Below are positions 5,704-13,804 of a stretch of DNA of 14,862 nt, one piece after another. The notes beneath the pieces were generated by a model. It had not been told where the DNA came from. It worked only from the letters and a program-made list of their open reading frames with translations, and ran no database searches. The position numbers were made by a program, and so were the translations under genes. Within the stretch, counting starts at the first letter, position 1. The number at the start of each line of letters is the position of its first letter. This DNA comes from Clostridia bacterium (GTDB taxonomy: Bacteria; Bacillota_A; Clostridia; Christensenellales; Aristaeellaceae). The stretch lies in contig WRHG01000028.1 in the NCBI GenBank assembly GCA_009783365.1, positions 1 through 14,862 on the forward strand, read 5' to 3'.

Positions 5704-8238
5704 TTATTCCTCTTCCGGCTCCAACTCATCCTCCTGCGTTTCCGCTTCCTCCCAAGCCGCCTTTTCCGCCTTGTCTTTCGAAACGGGATATAACGATACG
5801 CCCGTCACCACGTCGTCCAGCACCACAATAGCATAAGGCATACCCTTATCAAATCTGCTTTCCCTCACTACATCTCCTGCACACAGCACAAAGGGCGGGC
5901 TCTTCTTTTGACTGATCAGCACTTCCGAGGAGAGGTCCTTCACAAGCAAAACACCGGCGATCTGGGTGCCGCTGGCCCCATTCCGGCTAAAGTACAAGGC
6001 CCGTGCCCCCTTGCCGCCGCGGGCTTGAGATTCAAAATCCGCATAGGGCACGCGCTTCGCGAAACCGCGGTCGCTAAAGATCAGCACCTCGTCGGTGAAC
6101 TCGGGCTGGCCCGCCCATATCAGCTCATCATCCGGGCTGAGGTTCATGCCTTTAACGCCCCCCGTAACCCGGCCCATGGCGGGTAGGGCGGCTGTTTCAA
6201 AACGAATGCTCATGCCGTTTCGGCTGAAGCAGAGCAAATCCAGGGACGGATCCATCTCCAGAACGGAGAGCAAGCGATCACCCGGTCGCAAGTTGATAGC
6301 GGCAAACTTCTGCCGGCGCACGTCATATTCGCCCGCAACCGTCCGCTTGATAATTCCTTTTCGGGTGACGAACAACAAATCCTGTAAACCAGCCATCTCC
6401 GCCGGGGCGGCACAAAGCATGTGTACGGGTTCTTCCCCAGCTTCCAACCCCGCCAGCACACCGCTTAGCAAGGAACCACGCTCTTTGGGCCGGTTCATTT
6501 CAGGCAACGCGCCTACGTTCACCAAGTAGCAGTTGCCGAAGTTGGTGAAAAAGAGCAGGTTTTTGTCCGTATCCGTTTCAAATAAAAAGCGGGGGGTATC
6601 CTCCAGGTTCTCATTTTCAAGGCATATCGGCGGCAGCTTTCGGTACTGCTTGGGATACATACGGCGCAAATATCCGGCCTTGGTATAGACAACGACGGCC
6701 TCCTCTGCCACGGCCTCTTCCCTCACAACAGCTTCAATCACATCCTCCACCCGCTCCAGGGTGGTTCGCCGGTCATCTCCATACCGACTAGCGACATCCT
6801 GCAATTCATCCTTGATCACCCGCAACAGCTTTCGTTCGTCCGCCAAAATAGCCTCCAGCTTCGCGATCAGCTTCTTAAGGTCTGCAAACTCTTTTCGCAA
6901 AGCCAAGATCTCCAGGCCGGTCAAGCGTTGCAGGCGCAGGTCCAAAATAGCTTGTGCCTGAATCTCCGTCAGCGTAAAGCGCTCCACGAGGCCTGTCTTG
7001 GCTTCTTTTGGATTCTTGCTTTTACGTATCAGCGCGATCACCTCATCCAGGTTGTCAACGGCGATCATCAAGCCTTCTAATACATGCGCTCTGGCCCGGG
7101 CATGGTCAAGGTCATATTGAGTGCGGGCGGCAACTACATTCCTTTGATGCTTGACGTAGTGGCGAATCATACGGCGAAGGCTCAGCAGCTTGGGTTTCCC
7201 ATCCGCAATGGCCACCATGTTAACGCCGAATGTCACTTGCATATCGCTGTATTTATAAAGATACGCCAAGGTTTTTTCCACATCGGCTTCCCTGCGGAGC
7301 TCAATCACAGCCCGCATACCGGTACGGTCACTTTCGTCGCGGATATCATAAATGCAGCCTAAGGCTGCCTTTTTTTCCTCGCTGAGTTTTAGGATTTTCT
7401 CCAGCATGGCCGACTTATTTACTTGATAGGGGATTTCGGTTATTACAATCAGCTTCCGTCCCGCGCCCGCTTCCTCCACATGGACTCGAGCCCGTAGCAA
7501 CAGTTTGCCTTTGCCCATGGCATAAGCATTGCGCAGCTCCTGCGTATTAAGCAAAACGCCTCCCGTGGAAAAATCCGGCGCGGGCATGATCTGCATCAAC
7601 TCGTCCAGAGTTATGTCTGGATTGTCAATATAGGCAATCACCGCACATATGACTTCCCGTAAATTATGGGGAGGAATGTTTGTAGCCAGTCCCACGGCAA
7701 TGCCGCTGGCTCCATTCACCAGCAAGTTTGGATAACGGGAAGGCAGCATATCTGGCTCTTTTAAGGTGTCGTCGAAATTCAGGCGAAAGGGAACGGTGTT
7801 TTTTTCAATATCCCGGAGCATCTCCATGGCCAGCGGCGTCATACGGGCCTCGGTATATCGCATGGCCGCAGCGCCGTCCCCGTCAATGGAGCCAAAATTG
7901 CCATGGCCGTTTACCAGCATGGCCCTCATGCTGAAATCCTGAGCCATGCGCACCAGAGCATCGTATACGCTGCTATCCCCATGGGGATGATACTTACCCA
8001 GGCAATCACCCACGATTCGGGCACACTTTCGGTGAGGGTGCTCCGGCACCAGGGAAAGTTCGTTCATGGTGTAAAGAATACGGCGTTGTACAGGCTTCAG
8101 TCCATCCTCCACCCGCGGCACGGCTCGTTCCATGATCACATGTTCCGCGTAAGGAATCATGCTGTTATGCATCACTTCTTCCATAGGTGTTTGGATGATA
8201 CCCTGGCGGGAAGAAAGCCCGTCGTTATTCAGGCTCAT
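5704..8238 (-). CDS. Type IIA DNA topoisomerase subunit A (GyrA/ParC family, ParC-like features)
   Basis: DNA-breaking subunit of gyrase or topoisomerase IV, 844 residues. The catalytic pair is R127-Y128 in AAAMRYTEARM. The quinolone-determining region reads HPHGDSSVYD with S89 and D93 in the usual sensitive positions. A winged-helix/tower region is followed by a C-terminal beta-pinwheel (from about 530) and an acidic tail. The canonical GyrA box expected after the first blade strand is absent (that region reads YPKQYRKLPPICLENEN), while a box-like QARGGKG occurs at 738-744. The N-terminus (PRVEDGLKPVQRRILYTM) is also unlike the classic GyrA form (PDVRDGLKPVHRR). No dnaA, dnaN or recF neighbours are present. 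I lean towards a second, topoisomerase IV-like pair but cannot exclude gyrase, so no symbol is given. The start overlaps the B gene stop by 4 nt (ATGA), with AGGAGG 9 nt upstream. Confidence 0.96.
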   Translation of the reverse strand: MSLNNDGLSSRQGIIQTPMEEVMHNSMIPYAEHVIMERAVPRVEDGLKPVQRRILYTMNELSLVPEHPHRKCARIVGDCLGKYHPHGDSSVYDALVRMAQDFSMRAMLVNGHGNFGSIDGDGAAAMRYTEARMTPLAMEMLRDIEKNTVPFRLNFDDTLKEPDMLPSRYPNLLVNGASGIAVGLATNIPPHNLREVICAVIAYIDNPDITLDELMQIMPAPDFSTGGVLLNTQELRNAYAMGKGKLLLRARVHVEEAGAGRKLIVITEIPYQVNKSAMLEKILKLSEEKKAALGCIYDIRDESDRTGMRAVIELRREADVEKTLAYLYKYSDMQVTFGVNMVAIADGKPKLLSLRRMIRHYVKHQRNVVAARTQYDLDHARARAHVLEGLMIAVDNLDEVIALIRKSKNPKEAKTGLVERFTLTEIQAQAILDLRLQRLTGLEILALRKEFADLKKLIAKLEAILADERKLLRVIKDELQDVASRYGDDRRTTLERVEDVIEAVVREEAVAEEAVVVYTKAGYLRRMYPKQYRKLPPICLENENLEDTPRFLFETDTDKNLLFFTNFGNCYLVNVGALPEMNRPKERGSLLSGVLAGLEAGEEPVHMLCAAPAEMAGLQDLLFVTRKGIIKRTVAGEYDVRRQKFAAINLRPGDRLLSVLEMDPSLDLLCFSRNGMSIRFETAALPAMGRVTGGVKGMNLSPDDELIWAGQPEFTDEVLIFSDRGFAKRVPYADFESQARGGKGARALYFSRNGASGTQIAGVLLVKDLSSEVLISQKKSPPFVLCAGDVVRESRFDKGMPYAIVVLDDVVTGVSLYPVSKDKAEKAAWEEAETQEDELEPEEE

Positions 8239-10292
8239 GCCCCATCGCCTCCTTCCGCCGTAACGTCCGCCATTTCGGAGAAGCTGTCTTCCCGATTGAA
8301 ATTGGCATACTGGCTAATATACTCCCGCCTGGGTTCCACCTTATCACCCATCAGGATGGTGACTACCCGCTCCGCCTGGGCGGCGTCTTCAATGGTCACC
8401 TGCAATAATTTACGCTGCTGGGGATCCATGGTAGTAGCCCATAACTGTTCCGGGTTCATCTCTCCCAGTCCCTTATAGCGTTGGATGGTATAGCCCTTGC
8501 TGCTTCCCCTGGTCAGCTTTTTCAACTCAAAATCATCATAGGCATACTGGGCCTTATTACCCCTTTGCACCTTATACAGGGGAGGCATACCGATAAACAC
8601 ATGGCCCTCCGTGATCAGTTCTCGCATGTAACGATAAAAAAACGTAAGTAAAATGGCGCGAATGTGAGCGCCGTCCTGATCCGCGTCGGAGAGAATAATC
8701 ACTTTATGGTATTTCAGCCCTTCCAAGCTAAAACTTTCATCGATGTTGGTGCCCAAAGCTGTAATGACGGTGCGGAACTCCTCGTTGGCCAAAACCTGGT
8801 CCAGCCTTTTTTTCTCAGCGTTCAACGGCTTCCCGCGAAGAGGCAGAATCGCCTGGAAGCGCCGGTCCCTGCCCTGCTTGGCGCTTCCGCCTGCGCTGTC
8901 GCCCTCCACGATGAACAGCTCGTTCTGCCCAGCCTTCCGCCCCGTACAGCTAGAAAGCTTGCCCACCAGAGGAGCCGCCTCTAGTGCGTTGCGGGTGCGG
9001 GCCACATCCCGGGCTTTACGGGCTGCCTCCCGCACATGAGCCGCACGAACGGCTTTCTCCACCAACTGCTGGGCCAACTCCTGATGTTTCAGGTCCTCGA
9101 AATAGGCTGTAAGCTGCTGCGTCAAGATGGTCTCCACTACGGGGCGGACTTCCATATTGCCCAGCCGCCCCTTGGTTTGCCCTTCAAACTGCGGATTTTT
9201 CACCATGGCGATCATCACGGCGGTCATACCCTCCCGAAAGTCGTCGCCTCCCAGATTATTCTCCCTTTCCTTAAGCAGGTTCAACCGGCGCGCAAAATCG
9301 TTCATTACCTTGGTGTAAGCCATCTTAAAGCCTGTTTCATGGCTGCCGCCCTCGCCAGTGGGGATGTTGTTCACATAGGAAAACGTGTTTTCCGTATAGC
9401 TGTCCGTATATTGGATAGCCACACGAAAAATCACATCATCCTTGGCCCCCTCCAGCAGAATGGGTTCCTCAAAAAGAAGCGTCTTATCCTTGTTGAGATA
9501 TTTCACATAATCGCTGATACCGCCTTCGTAACAGAACTCCTGGGTATAGCCCGGCGGGATTTGCCCTTCCTCCGCCATCAGTGGCTCCCGCTCGCGCTCC
9601 CCCTCCTCATCGTCCCGATCCTCCTGATCAGGAGGCGCGATACGCTCATCGGTAAACGTAATCTTCAGTCCTTTGTTCAGATAGGCGAGTTCCCGCAAGC
9701 GGCGGCCCACAATTTCTGTATTAAAATCCGTAGCTTCAAAAATGCTTTCATCCGGCATAAATCGAACAAGAGTACCACGGCGCCTGGTGTTTCCCATCGC
9801 CAAAAGCGGACCCTCGGGCCTTCCTCCTAAGACTTTTCCGGTCTTCTCGTCCACGCCGCTGGAAAAGCACATGCGGAAATGCTTGAAATCCCGGTATACG
9901 TCCACGGTCAGCCACTTGGACAGGGCGTTCACCACAGACGCGCCCACCCCATGAAGCCCGCCGGAATAGCCGTAATTGGCATCGTTAAACTTTCCGCCCG
10001 CATGCAGCCGCGTATAGATCACTTCCACACCAGGGATATTAAGGGTGGGGTGCATGTCCACCGGCACGCCCCGGCCATTATCCAGCACGCTGGCGGAACC
10101 GTCCAGGTGCAGTGTTACCTCAATGTGGGACGCATATCCCCCCATAGCCTCGTCAATGGCATTATCCACAATTTCCCAGATCATATGATGCAACCCGCGC
10201 GGCCCTGTGGATCCAATGTACATTCCCGGGCGCATACGCACGGCGTCCAGGCCTTCCAACACTTGGATATGTTCGGCATCATACTGCTGCAT
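8235..10292 (-). CDS. Type IIA DNA topoisomerase subunit B (GyrB/ParE family)
   Basis: ATPase and metal-binding subunit that pairs with the A subunit encoded by the next gene. The 685 residues are slightly longer than typical Gram-positive GyrB/ParE (about 640). The GHKL ATPase region shows EIVDNAIDEA (E40, N44), DNGRG (71-75) and GGLHGVGASVVN (111-122), with the transducer lysine in GQTK (371-374). The TOPRIM domain has EGDSAGGSAKQGRDRR (463-478) and DADQDGAHIR (536-545); YKGLGEMNPEQLW follows near the C-terminus. A charged insertion at about 219-247 (Asp/Glu/Arg-rich) accounts for the extra length. The start ATG at 10292 has GGGAG about 7 nt upstream. It is the first gene of a two-gene operon with its own promoter. 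Sequence style is rather GyrB-like, which conflicts with the ParC-like traits of the partner. Confidence 0.97.
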   Translation of the reverse strand: MQQYDAEHIQVLEGLDAVRMRPGMYIGSTGPRGLHHMIWEIVDNAIDEAMGGYASHIEVTLHLDGSASVLDNGRGVPVDMHPTLNIPGVEVIYTRLHAGGKFNDANYGYSGGLHGVGASVVNALSKWLTVDVYRDFKHFRMCFSSGVDEKTGKVLGGRPEGPLLAMGNTRRRGTLVRFMPDESIFEATDFNTEIVGRRLRELAYLNKGLKITFTDERIAPPDQEDRDDEEGEREREPLMAEEGQIPPGYTQEFCYEGGISDYVKYLNKDKTLLFEEPILLEGAKDDVIFRVAIQYTDSYTENTFSYVNNIPTGEGGSHETGFKMAYTKVMNDFARRLNLLKERENNLGGDDFREGMTAVMIAMVKNPQFEGQTKGRLGNMEVRPVVETILTQQLTAYFEDLKHQELAQQLVEKAVRAAHVREAARKARDVARTRNALEAAPLVGKLSSCTGRKAGQNELFIVEGDSAGGSAKQGRDRRFQAILPLRGKPLNAEKKRLDQVLANEEFRTVITALGTNIDESFSLEGLKYHKVIILSDADQDGAHIRAILLTFFYRYMRELITEGHVFIGMPPLYKVQRGNKAQYAYDDFELKKLTRGSSKGYTIQRYKGLGEMNPEQLWATTMDPQQRKLLQVTIEDAAQAERVVTILMGDKVEPRREYISQYANFNREDSFSEMADVTAEGGDGA

Positions 10293-10315
10293 CTTTGTTC
10301 TCCCTTTGTTGAATC

Positions 10316-10334
10316 ATGACCCGAAGCGGATCAT
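10316..10334 (-). other. Leader hairpin of the topoisomerase operon
   Basis: In the minus-strand transcript, ATGATCC (10334-10328) and GGGTCAT (10322-10316) pair over 7 bp with one U-G, loop GCTTC. It lies between the predicted start site near 10338 and the ribosome site. A role in mRNA stability or start-site occlusion is possible but unproven. Confidence 0.5.
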
Positions 10335-10344
10335 ACGACAAAGA

Positions 10345-10374
10345 ATTATAGCATACAGAACCATTTTGCGGCAA
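10345..10374 (-). promoter_or_regulatory. Extended -10 promoter of the topoisomerase operon
   Basis: Minus strand: perfect -10 TATAAT (10350-10345) preceded by TGC (extended -10), with -35 TTGCCG (10374-10369) after an 18-nt spacer. The -35 lies inside a 7-bp inverted repeat, ATTTTGC/GCAAAAT (10363-10369 with 10376-10382, 6-nt loop). That repeat could be an operator or a weak terminator for the SH3b gene upstream. Confidence 0.75.
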
Positions 10375-10402
10375 GGCAAAATCTACATTTCAAGAAAGGG
10401 CT

Positions 10403-11569
10403 TTATTTCAAAAAATAGCTTACCATATACCCCATAGTCCCGCCAACTTTGACCTTGGACCATTCCGTACCGGGAGCGACCATTGTCACGGAGGTCCCGC
10501 TTGACAGTTGCCTGACCACGCCGGCCTCAAAACTTGGACCCGAGCGCAAATTAACCCGCTGCCCCTGAGGATGGGATACACGAAGTGTAGGCGTGGCAGG
10601 CAACTGATGAAGCTTGATGTACTTTGTCATTACATAGCCATATGCGCCCGTACTTTCCACGGCAACAGCGCACCACTCCGTCCCCTGCCGGTCCATCCGC
10701 AGCCTGGTTCCGTTATACAGCTTCGCCATCACCGCGGAAGAGGTGTTGGAAAACATTCGTAAGTTTAGAGCCTGCGTGGGGAGCGGGTTGTTTACCACCG
10801 CGTAGCCGCCGCTGCCGCCCGCGGAACCGCCGCCTTCCGACGCGATATCCTTCGCAGACCGGAGACCGTCCACCAAGAACTCGCTGCTCATAAAGCCGAT
10901 GCGTCCGTCGATATTCACCTTCCACCAACCCTTACCCTTTGCCAGCACCATTACATACCGGTCTCCAGGAAACTGGCGAATGACGCCGTAACCTGTACCG
11001 GGACCGCTGCGCAAGTTAATGGCGGTGTTATTGGGCGTCTTGATGGTGGCAACGAAGGAACTTCCCTGGGTCTGTGTCATCCGGACGAAATCAGCCTGCA
11101 CATAGCCCCTCCTATCATTAATAAGCACCTGATACCACCCGCCAACATAGGATTCCACCATCAGAGGCACGCCGTCAAAAAAGATACCCTGCACCCGCGC
11201 GCTGGAGGATGGGGACGCCCGAAAGTTCAAAAACCGGCCGGTATGGTTTGCCACGATCGCGATTTGGGAAGCAGCTTGCGCGCCCTGGTTGATGTAGTTT
11301 TTGCTCATGTATCCCCTGCGCCCGTCCGGTGTGATGACCGCATAAAAATTATTCTTACTGCCGGTGATCTCCACCCAAGTCCCCTTTGAATAAGCCCCCT
11401 TCCAGGCGGAGGAAGAACTGCCGTCGGCGCGCAGATTCAAGGATTCCGTCTTATAGACCGCCCCAAAGCTCTGTGCCAGAGCGCCGCTCATGGTCAGCAT
11501 ACACAGGAGCATTGATAATCCGATTAACCTTATGTTCTTCCTAGGCGCTGACGCTCTTATGCCTGCCAT
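10403..11569 (-). CDS. Exported protein with five bacterial SH3 (SH3b) domains
   Basis: Secreted protein of 388 residues, probably cell-wall associated. A basic N-terminus and hydrophobic core (about 11-31) end in a signal peptidase site ALA|Q at 32-33. Five SH3b repeats follow at about 37-95, 104-165, 173-234, 256-319 and 328-388; each carries an N-(L/F)-R core (LNLRADGS, LNFRASPS, INLRSGPG, LNLRMFSN, VNLRSGPS) and a closing G-Y-(M/V) or G-F-M strand. A Gly/Ser linker (245-255) divides the first three from the last two. No catalytic domain (amidase, NlpC/P60) is present, so a binding or scaffold role is likely; SH3b domains in the family often bind peptidoglycan. The start ATG at 11569 has GGGAGGG 6 nt upstream. 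I found no convincing promoter between tlyA and this gene. Confidence 0.9.
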   Translation of the reverse strand: MAGIRASAPRKNIRLIGLSMLLCMLTMSGALAQSFGAVYKTESLNLRADGSSSSAWKGAYSKGTWVEITGSKNNFYAVITPDGRRGYMSKNYINQGAQAASQIAIVANHTGRFLNFRASPSSSARVQGIFFDGVPLMVESYVGGWYQVLINDRRGYVQADFVRMTQTQGSSFVATIKTPNNTAINLRSGPGTGYGVIRQFPGDRYVMVLAKGKGWWKVNIDGRIGFMSSEFLVDGLRSAKDIASEGGGSAGGSGGYAVVNNPLPTQALNLRMFSNTSSAVMAKLYNGTRLRMDRQGTEWCAVAVESTGAYGYVMTKYIKLHQLPATPTLRVSHPQGQRVNLRSGPSFEAGVVRQLSSGTSVTMVAPGTEWSKVKVGGTMGYMVSYFLK

Positions 11570-11605
11570 GACAATCCCTCCCTATTGGTAATATTGTGTA
11601 TAAAA

Positions 11606-11653
11606 GAAAACGAACAACCCTGGAGCTTTCTTCCCGCTACACCGTTCGTTTTC
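11606..11653 (-). terminator. Long-loop inverted repeat after tlyA (terminator or attenuator)
   Basis: A perfect 10-bp pair, GAAAACGAAC (minus strand 11653-11644) with GTTCGTTTTC (11615-11606), encloses a 28-nt loop and is followed on the minus strand by TTTTATA. It lies 28 nt past the tlyA stop and 36 nt before the SH3b gene. A second small hairpin, GGCGG/CCGCC, occupies 11659-11675. Partial termination between the genes is plausible. Confidence 0.55.
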
Positions 11654-11681
11654 CGTGCGGCGGCCATCCTCCGCCTATGAA

Positions 11682-12503
11682 CTACCTCCGGTACCTGGGA
11701 AGAGCCAGCGCTTTTTCCACAGCTCGGCGCACCGCCTCTTCCCAACAACCGCTGTTTTGTCTGACCTCTCCAAAGCGCACGTGTAAGAAGAATTCATATG
11801 TTCCGCCCGTACCGGTTACAGGGCTATGGGTCACTCCGCAAACGCGGGTTCCCTCCTGGCCGGAAAGCCCGGCGATCAGCCGAAGCAATGTCGGTGTATA
11901 ATCCTCTTTGCGAATCTCGCCCTTCCTGCGAGCAAGGCTGTCATCCACCTCAAAAAGGGGCTTCACAAGGCAGAGTAACTCCCCCTGCCCATGCATCACC
12001 CTGCGAAACTGAGGCACCGCCTTCAGCAGCGACAGATAGCTGAGATCCACACTTCCCAGCATGGGCACGGGGTTCAGCGTCAACAGTTTCTTATCGCCCA
12101 GATTGGTCCTCTCAAGGTTCACAACTTTTAAATGCTGCGCCAAGGAACCCGCCAGTTGCCCAAAACCCGCATCCACAGCGTATACAAGCGCCGCGCCATG
12201 CTTCAGCAGACAATCGGTAAAGCCCCCGGTACAAGCTCCTGCGTCGATGCAAGGCTTCCCCAGAACATCCACGCCAAAAGCGCCGATAGCCCCTTCCAGC
12301 TTATATCCGCCCTTGCTTACATACCGTTCATTTAGGCCACGCACCGTCAGAGGCGCATGAACGGGAACCCTTTGACCACCGGTGCGCACAGGCAGGCCCG
12401 CACAGGTCACAGCCCCGCGCATTAAATAAGGGAGAGCGGCTTCTTTACTGATAAAGTACCCTTCGGACAGCAGCCTATCAAAAGCAGTCGCCTTTTTTAC
12501 CAT
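11682..12503 (-). CDS. TlyA-family rRNA 2'-O-methyltransferase (S4 domain plus FtsJ-like domain)
   Basis: Predicted SAM-dependent ribose methyltransferase; characterised TlyA proteins modify 16S and 23S rRNA. The 273 residues are the usual length. An S4 RNA-binding domain covers about 5-55, and the linker YVSKGGYKLEG (61-71) matches the family. SAM motif I reads DAGACTGGFTD (87-97), where the family norm is D-x-GASTGGFTD. The FtsJ K-D-K-E tetrad is intact: K68, D153 (SVDLSY), K181 (LVKPLFE) and E237. KPLFE replaces the common KPQFE. The start ATG at 12503 overlaps the esterase stop by 7 nt; the frame is open to 12563, but that would overlap the esterase further and precede the S4 domain. In many Clostridia tlyA sits with dxs, nadK and recN, so this neighbourhood is unusual. 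Assignment is confident at family level. Confidence 0.92.
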   Translation of the reverse strand: MVKKATAFDRLLSEGYFISKEAALPYLMRGAVTCAGLPVRTGGQRVPVHAPLTVRGLNERYVSKGGYKLEGAIGAFGVDVLGKPCIDAGACTGGFTDCLLKHGAALVYAVDAGFGQLAGSLAQHLKVVNLERTNLGDKKLLTLNPVPMLGSVDLSYLSLLKAVPQFRRVMHGQGELLCLVKPLFEVDDSLARRKGEIRKEDYTPTLLRLIAGLSGQEGTRVCGVTHSPVTGTGGTYEFFLHVRFGEVRQNSGCWEEAVRRAVEKALALPRYRR

Positions 12504-13276
12504 GCCCGCTCTGCTTTCTCCAGCGGGAGCCAAGCCAGTACCCGCTTGATCTCCCGATCCCATACGTCCCAGGTATGGTTGCCGGGGAATGTGCTGTATT
12601 CAATGGAAAGTTGTTTTCCAAAGTCACGTACAAAATGCTCGTTAGCGGAAAAAAGTTCGTCCTCCGTACCACAAGACACATACAGGCGGGGAACTCTGTC
12701 TGGCGCGAGCCCCTTCGCCAGATTCCACAGGTTGTTGTTTCCATCTGAAAATACCTGTTCGCTACCAAACACGTCGCACATCTCTTCCGGGCTTGTGGGG
12801 CTTGATTTCATGGGCTGAAACGCCGGGCGTAAGTCCAACGCACCGGATAGGCTGGCCGCCGCCGCGTATCGCTCCGGAAGTGAAAGGCCTATCTTCAGTG
12901 CGCCGTAACCGCCCATGGAAAGCCCCGCCACAAAACGCCTCTCCCGGCAGGTTGCCAGGGGAAACAAGGTTTCCATAGCCGCGGGTAGTTCTTGGGAGAC
13001 ATAAGAAAAATAGCGGGCGCCATGAGCCATATCCGTGTAAAATGAGCGGTTCACCGCCGGCATCACCACCGCCACATAATAATCCTGCGCATACTGCTCC
13101 ACACTGGAATAGCGCATCCAACCCGTATGATCGTCACTCAAGCCGTGTAACAGGTAGAGCGTAGGGATAGGTTTCTTGCGTTTTCGCAGAATCTCCTCCG
13201 GGTGGGGCAACAGCACATTAACCGCGGCTTGTACCTCCAGGGTCTTGAATTGACAGTTCAGTTGGAGAAACAGCAA
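12497..13276 (-). CDS. EstA/esterase D-type alpha/beta-hydrolase esterase
   Basis: Cytoplasmic serine esterase of 259 residues without a signal peptide, resembling lactic-acid-bacterial tributyrin esterase and the esterase D (S-formylglutathione hydrolase) superfamily. The oxyanion motif LLHGLSDDHTGW (42-53) precedes the nucleophile elbow GLSMGG with S120; the likely acid and base are D206 in CGTEDE and H234 in GNHTWDVW. Natural substrate is unknown; short acyl or acetyl esters are likely. The start is TTG at 13276, chosen because AGAGGTG lies 7 nt upstream and no ATG or GTG fits. It overlaps tlyA by 7 nt, suggesting translational coupling. Transcription probably comes from the promoter near 13723-13751 through the membrane ORF. 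Confidence 0.9.
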   Translation of the reverse strand: MLFLQLNCQFKTLEVQAAVNVLLPHPEEILRKRKKPIPTLYLLHGLSDDHTGWMRYSSVEQYAQDYYVAVVMPAVNRSFYTDMAHGARYFSYVSQELPAAMETLFPLATCRERRFVAGLSMGGYGALKIGLSLPERYAAAASLSGALDLRPAFQPMKSSPTSPEEMCDVFGSEQVFSDGNNNLWNLAKGLAPDRVPRLYVSCGTEDELFSANEHFVRDFGKQLSIEYSTFPGNHTWDVWDREIKRVLAWLPLEKAERAW

Positions 13277-13328
13277 GGGAATTCACCTCTTTGAAAATCA
13301 TCTGCCGCGGATTCATGACGCCGCCAAA

Positions 13329-13649
13329 TCAAAACAGGATATATCTTGAGTATGACAAGATGGCAAGTATCGCAAAACAGAGCAGGCCCGGAGTGAAAAA
13401 AAGGCGGCCGGCCCGCTGCTGCCATACGGTGGCCCGGCCCCGAACGATTTGATACAAAACCCATAGAACGCTGAATATCGCCCCGGCATACGCCAGCCAA
13501 CAAAGCCACTGAAGCCATTGAAACATTGCCAGGGCATAGGCGATAAGCATCAAGCCGCACACATAGGGGGCAAGCATTCGCTCAAAACGCTTTTGAAAAA
13601 ACATGCATAAAAAGGCCAGCACGCATAGCAGGGAAAGCATGAACAACAT
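13329..13649 (-). CDS. Short polytopic membrane protein, possibly a truncated N-terminus of a larger protein
   Basis: A 106-residue hydrophobic protein with about four predicted membrane segments (1-18, 27-45, 47-66, 83-101) and basic or aromatic loops (QKRFER at 19-24, VRGR at 69-72). The arrangement resembles the first segments of large clostridial multi-membrane proteins of unknown or glycosyltransferase-like function, which continue into a WDEFSHW-like motif. Here a TGA stop follows RYILF where that motif would be expected, and the esterase starts 52 nt later. It may therefore be a decayed 5' remnant or a genuine small protein; I cannot decide. The start ATG at 13649 has GAGGG about 9 nt upstream. 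Family resemblance is from memory and should be treated as inference. Confidence 0.5.
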   Translation of the reverse strand: MLFMLSLLCVLAFLCMFFQKRFERMLAPYVCGLMLIAYALAMFQWLQWLCWLAYAGAIFSVLWVLYQIVRGRATVWQQRAGRLFFTPGLLCFAILAILSYSRYILF

Positions 13650-13722
13650 TCCGGTCTTCCCTCGCTTTCATTAGCGCAATCGCCCTGCAAGCCGGGCATG
13701 TCAGGCTGCGCAATTCAACGCT

Positions 13723-13751
13723 ATCATATTATATCGAAATAAGCAATACAA
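13723..13751 (-). promoter_or_regulatory. Promoter for the membrane ORF-esterase-tlyA unit
   Basis: Minus strand: -35 TTGTAT (13751-13746), 17-nt spacer, -10 TATGAT (13728-13723). An overlapping TATAAT (13733-13728) lacks a good -35. The leader (about 65 nt) holds GCCC/GGGC repeats (13682-13697) and two copies of ATTGCGC. The unit is divergent from the nitroreductase promoter. Confidence 0.55.
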
Positions 13752-13804
13752 GAATATCAGCCGTTCATCGCGATTTATCCCGGAAATACCGCAGACCGCG
13801 CCCC

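Noticed and set aside
7903..8478. 191-codon plus-strand ORF across the topoisomerase gene junction
   Set aside because: Antisense to two well-supported genes, with no family motifs.
9036..9830. 264-codon plus-strand ORF
   Set aside because: It lies wholly antisense to the B subunit gene, whose ATPase, transducer and TOPRIM motifs are intact; a shadow frame of GC-biased codons.
11588..11617. TTGTTC / TATTAC promoter-like pair before the SH3b gene
   Set aside because: Transcription from it would begin inside the ribosome site of the gene, and both hexamers are weak.
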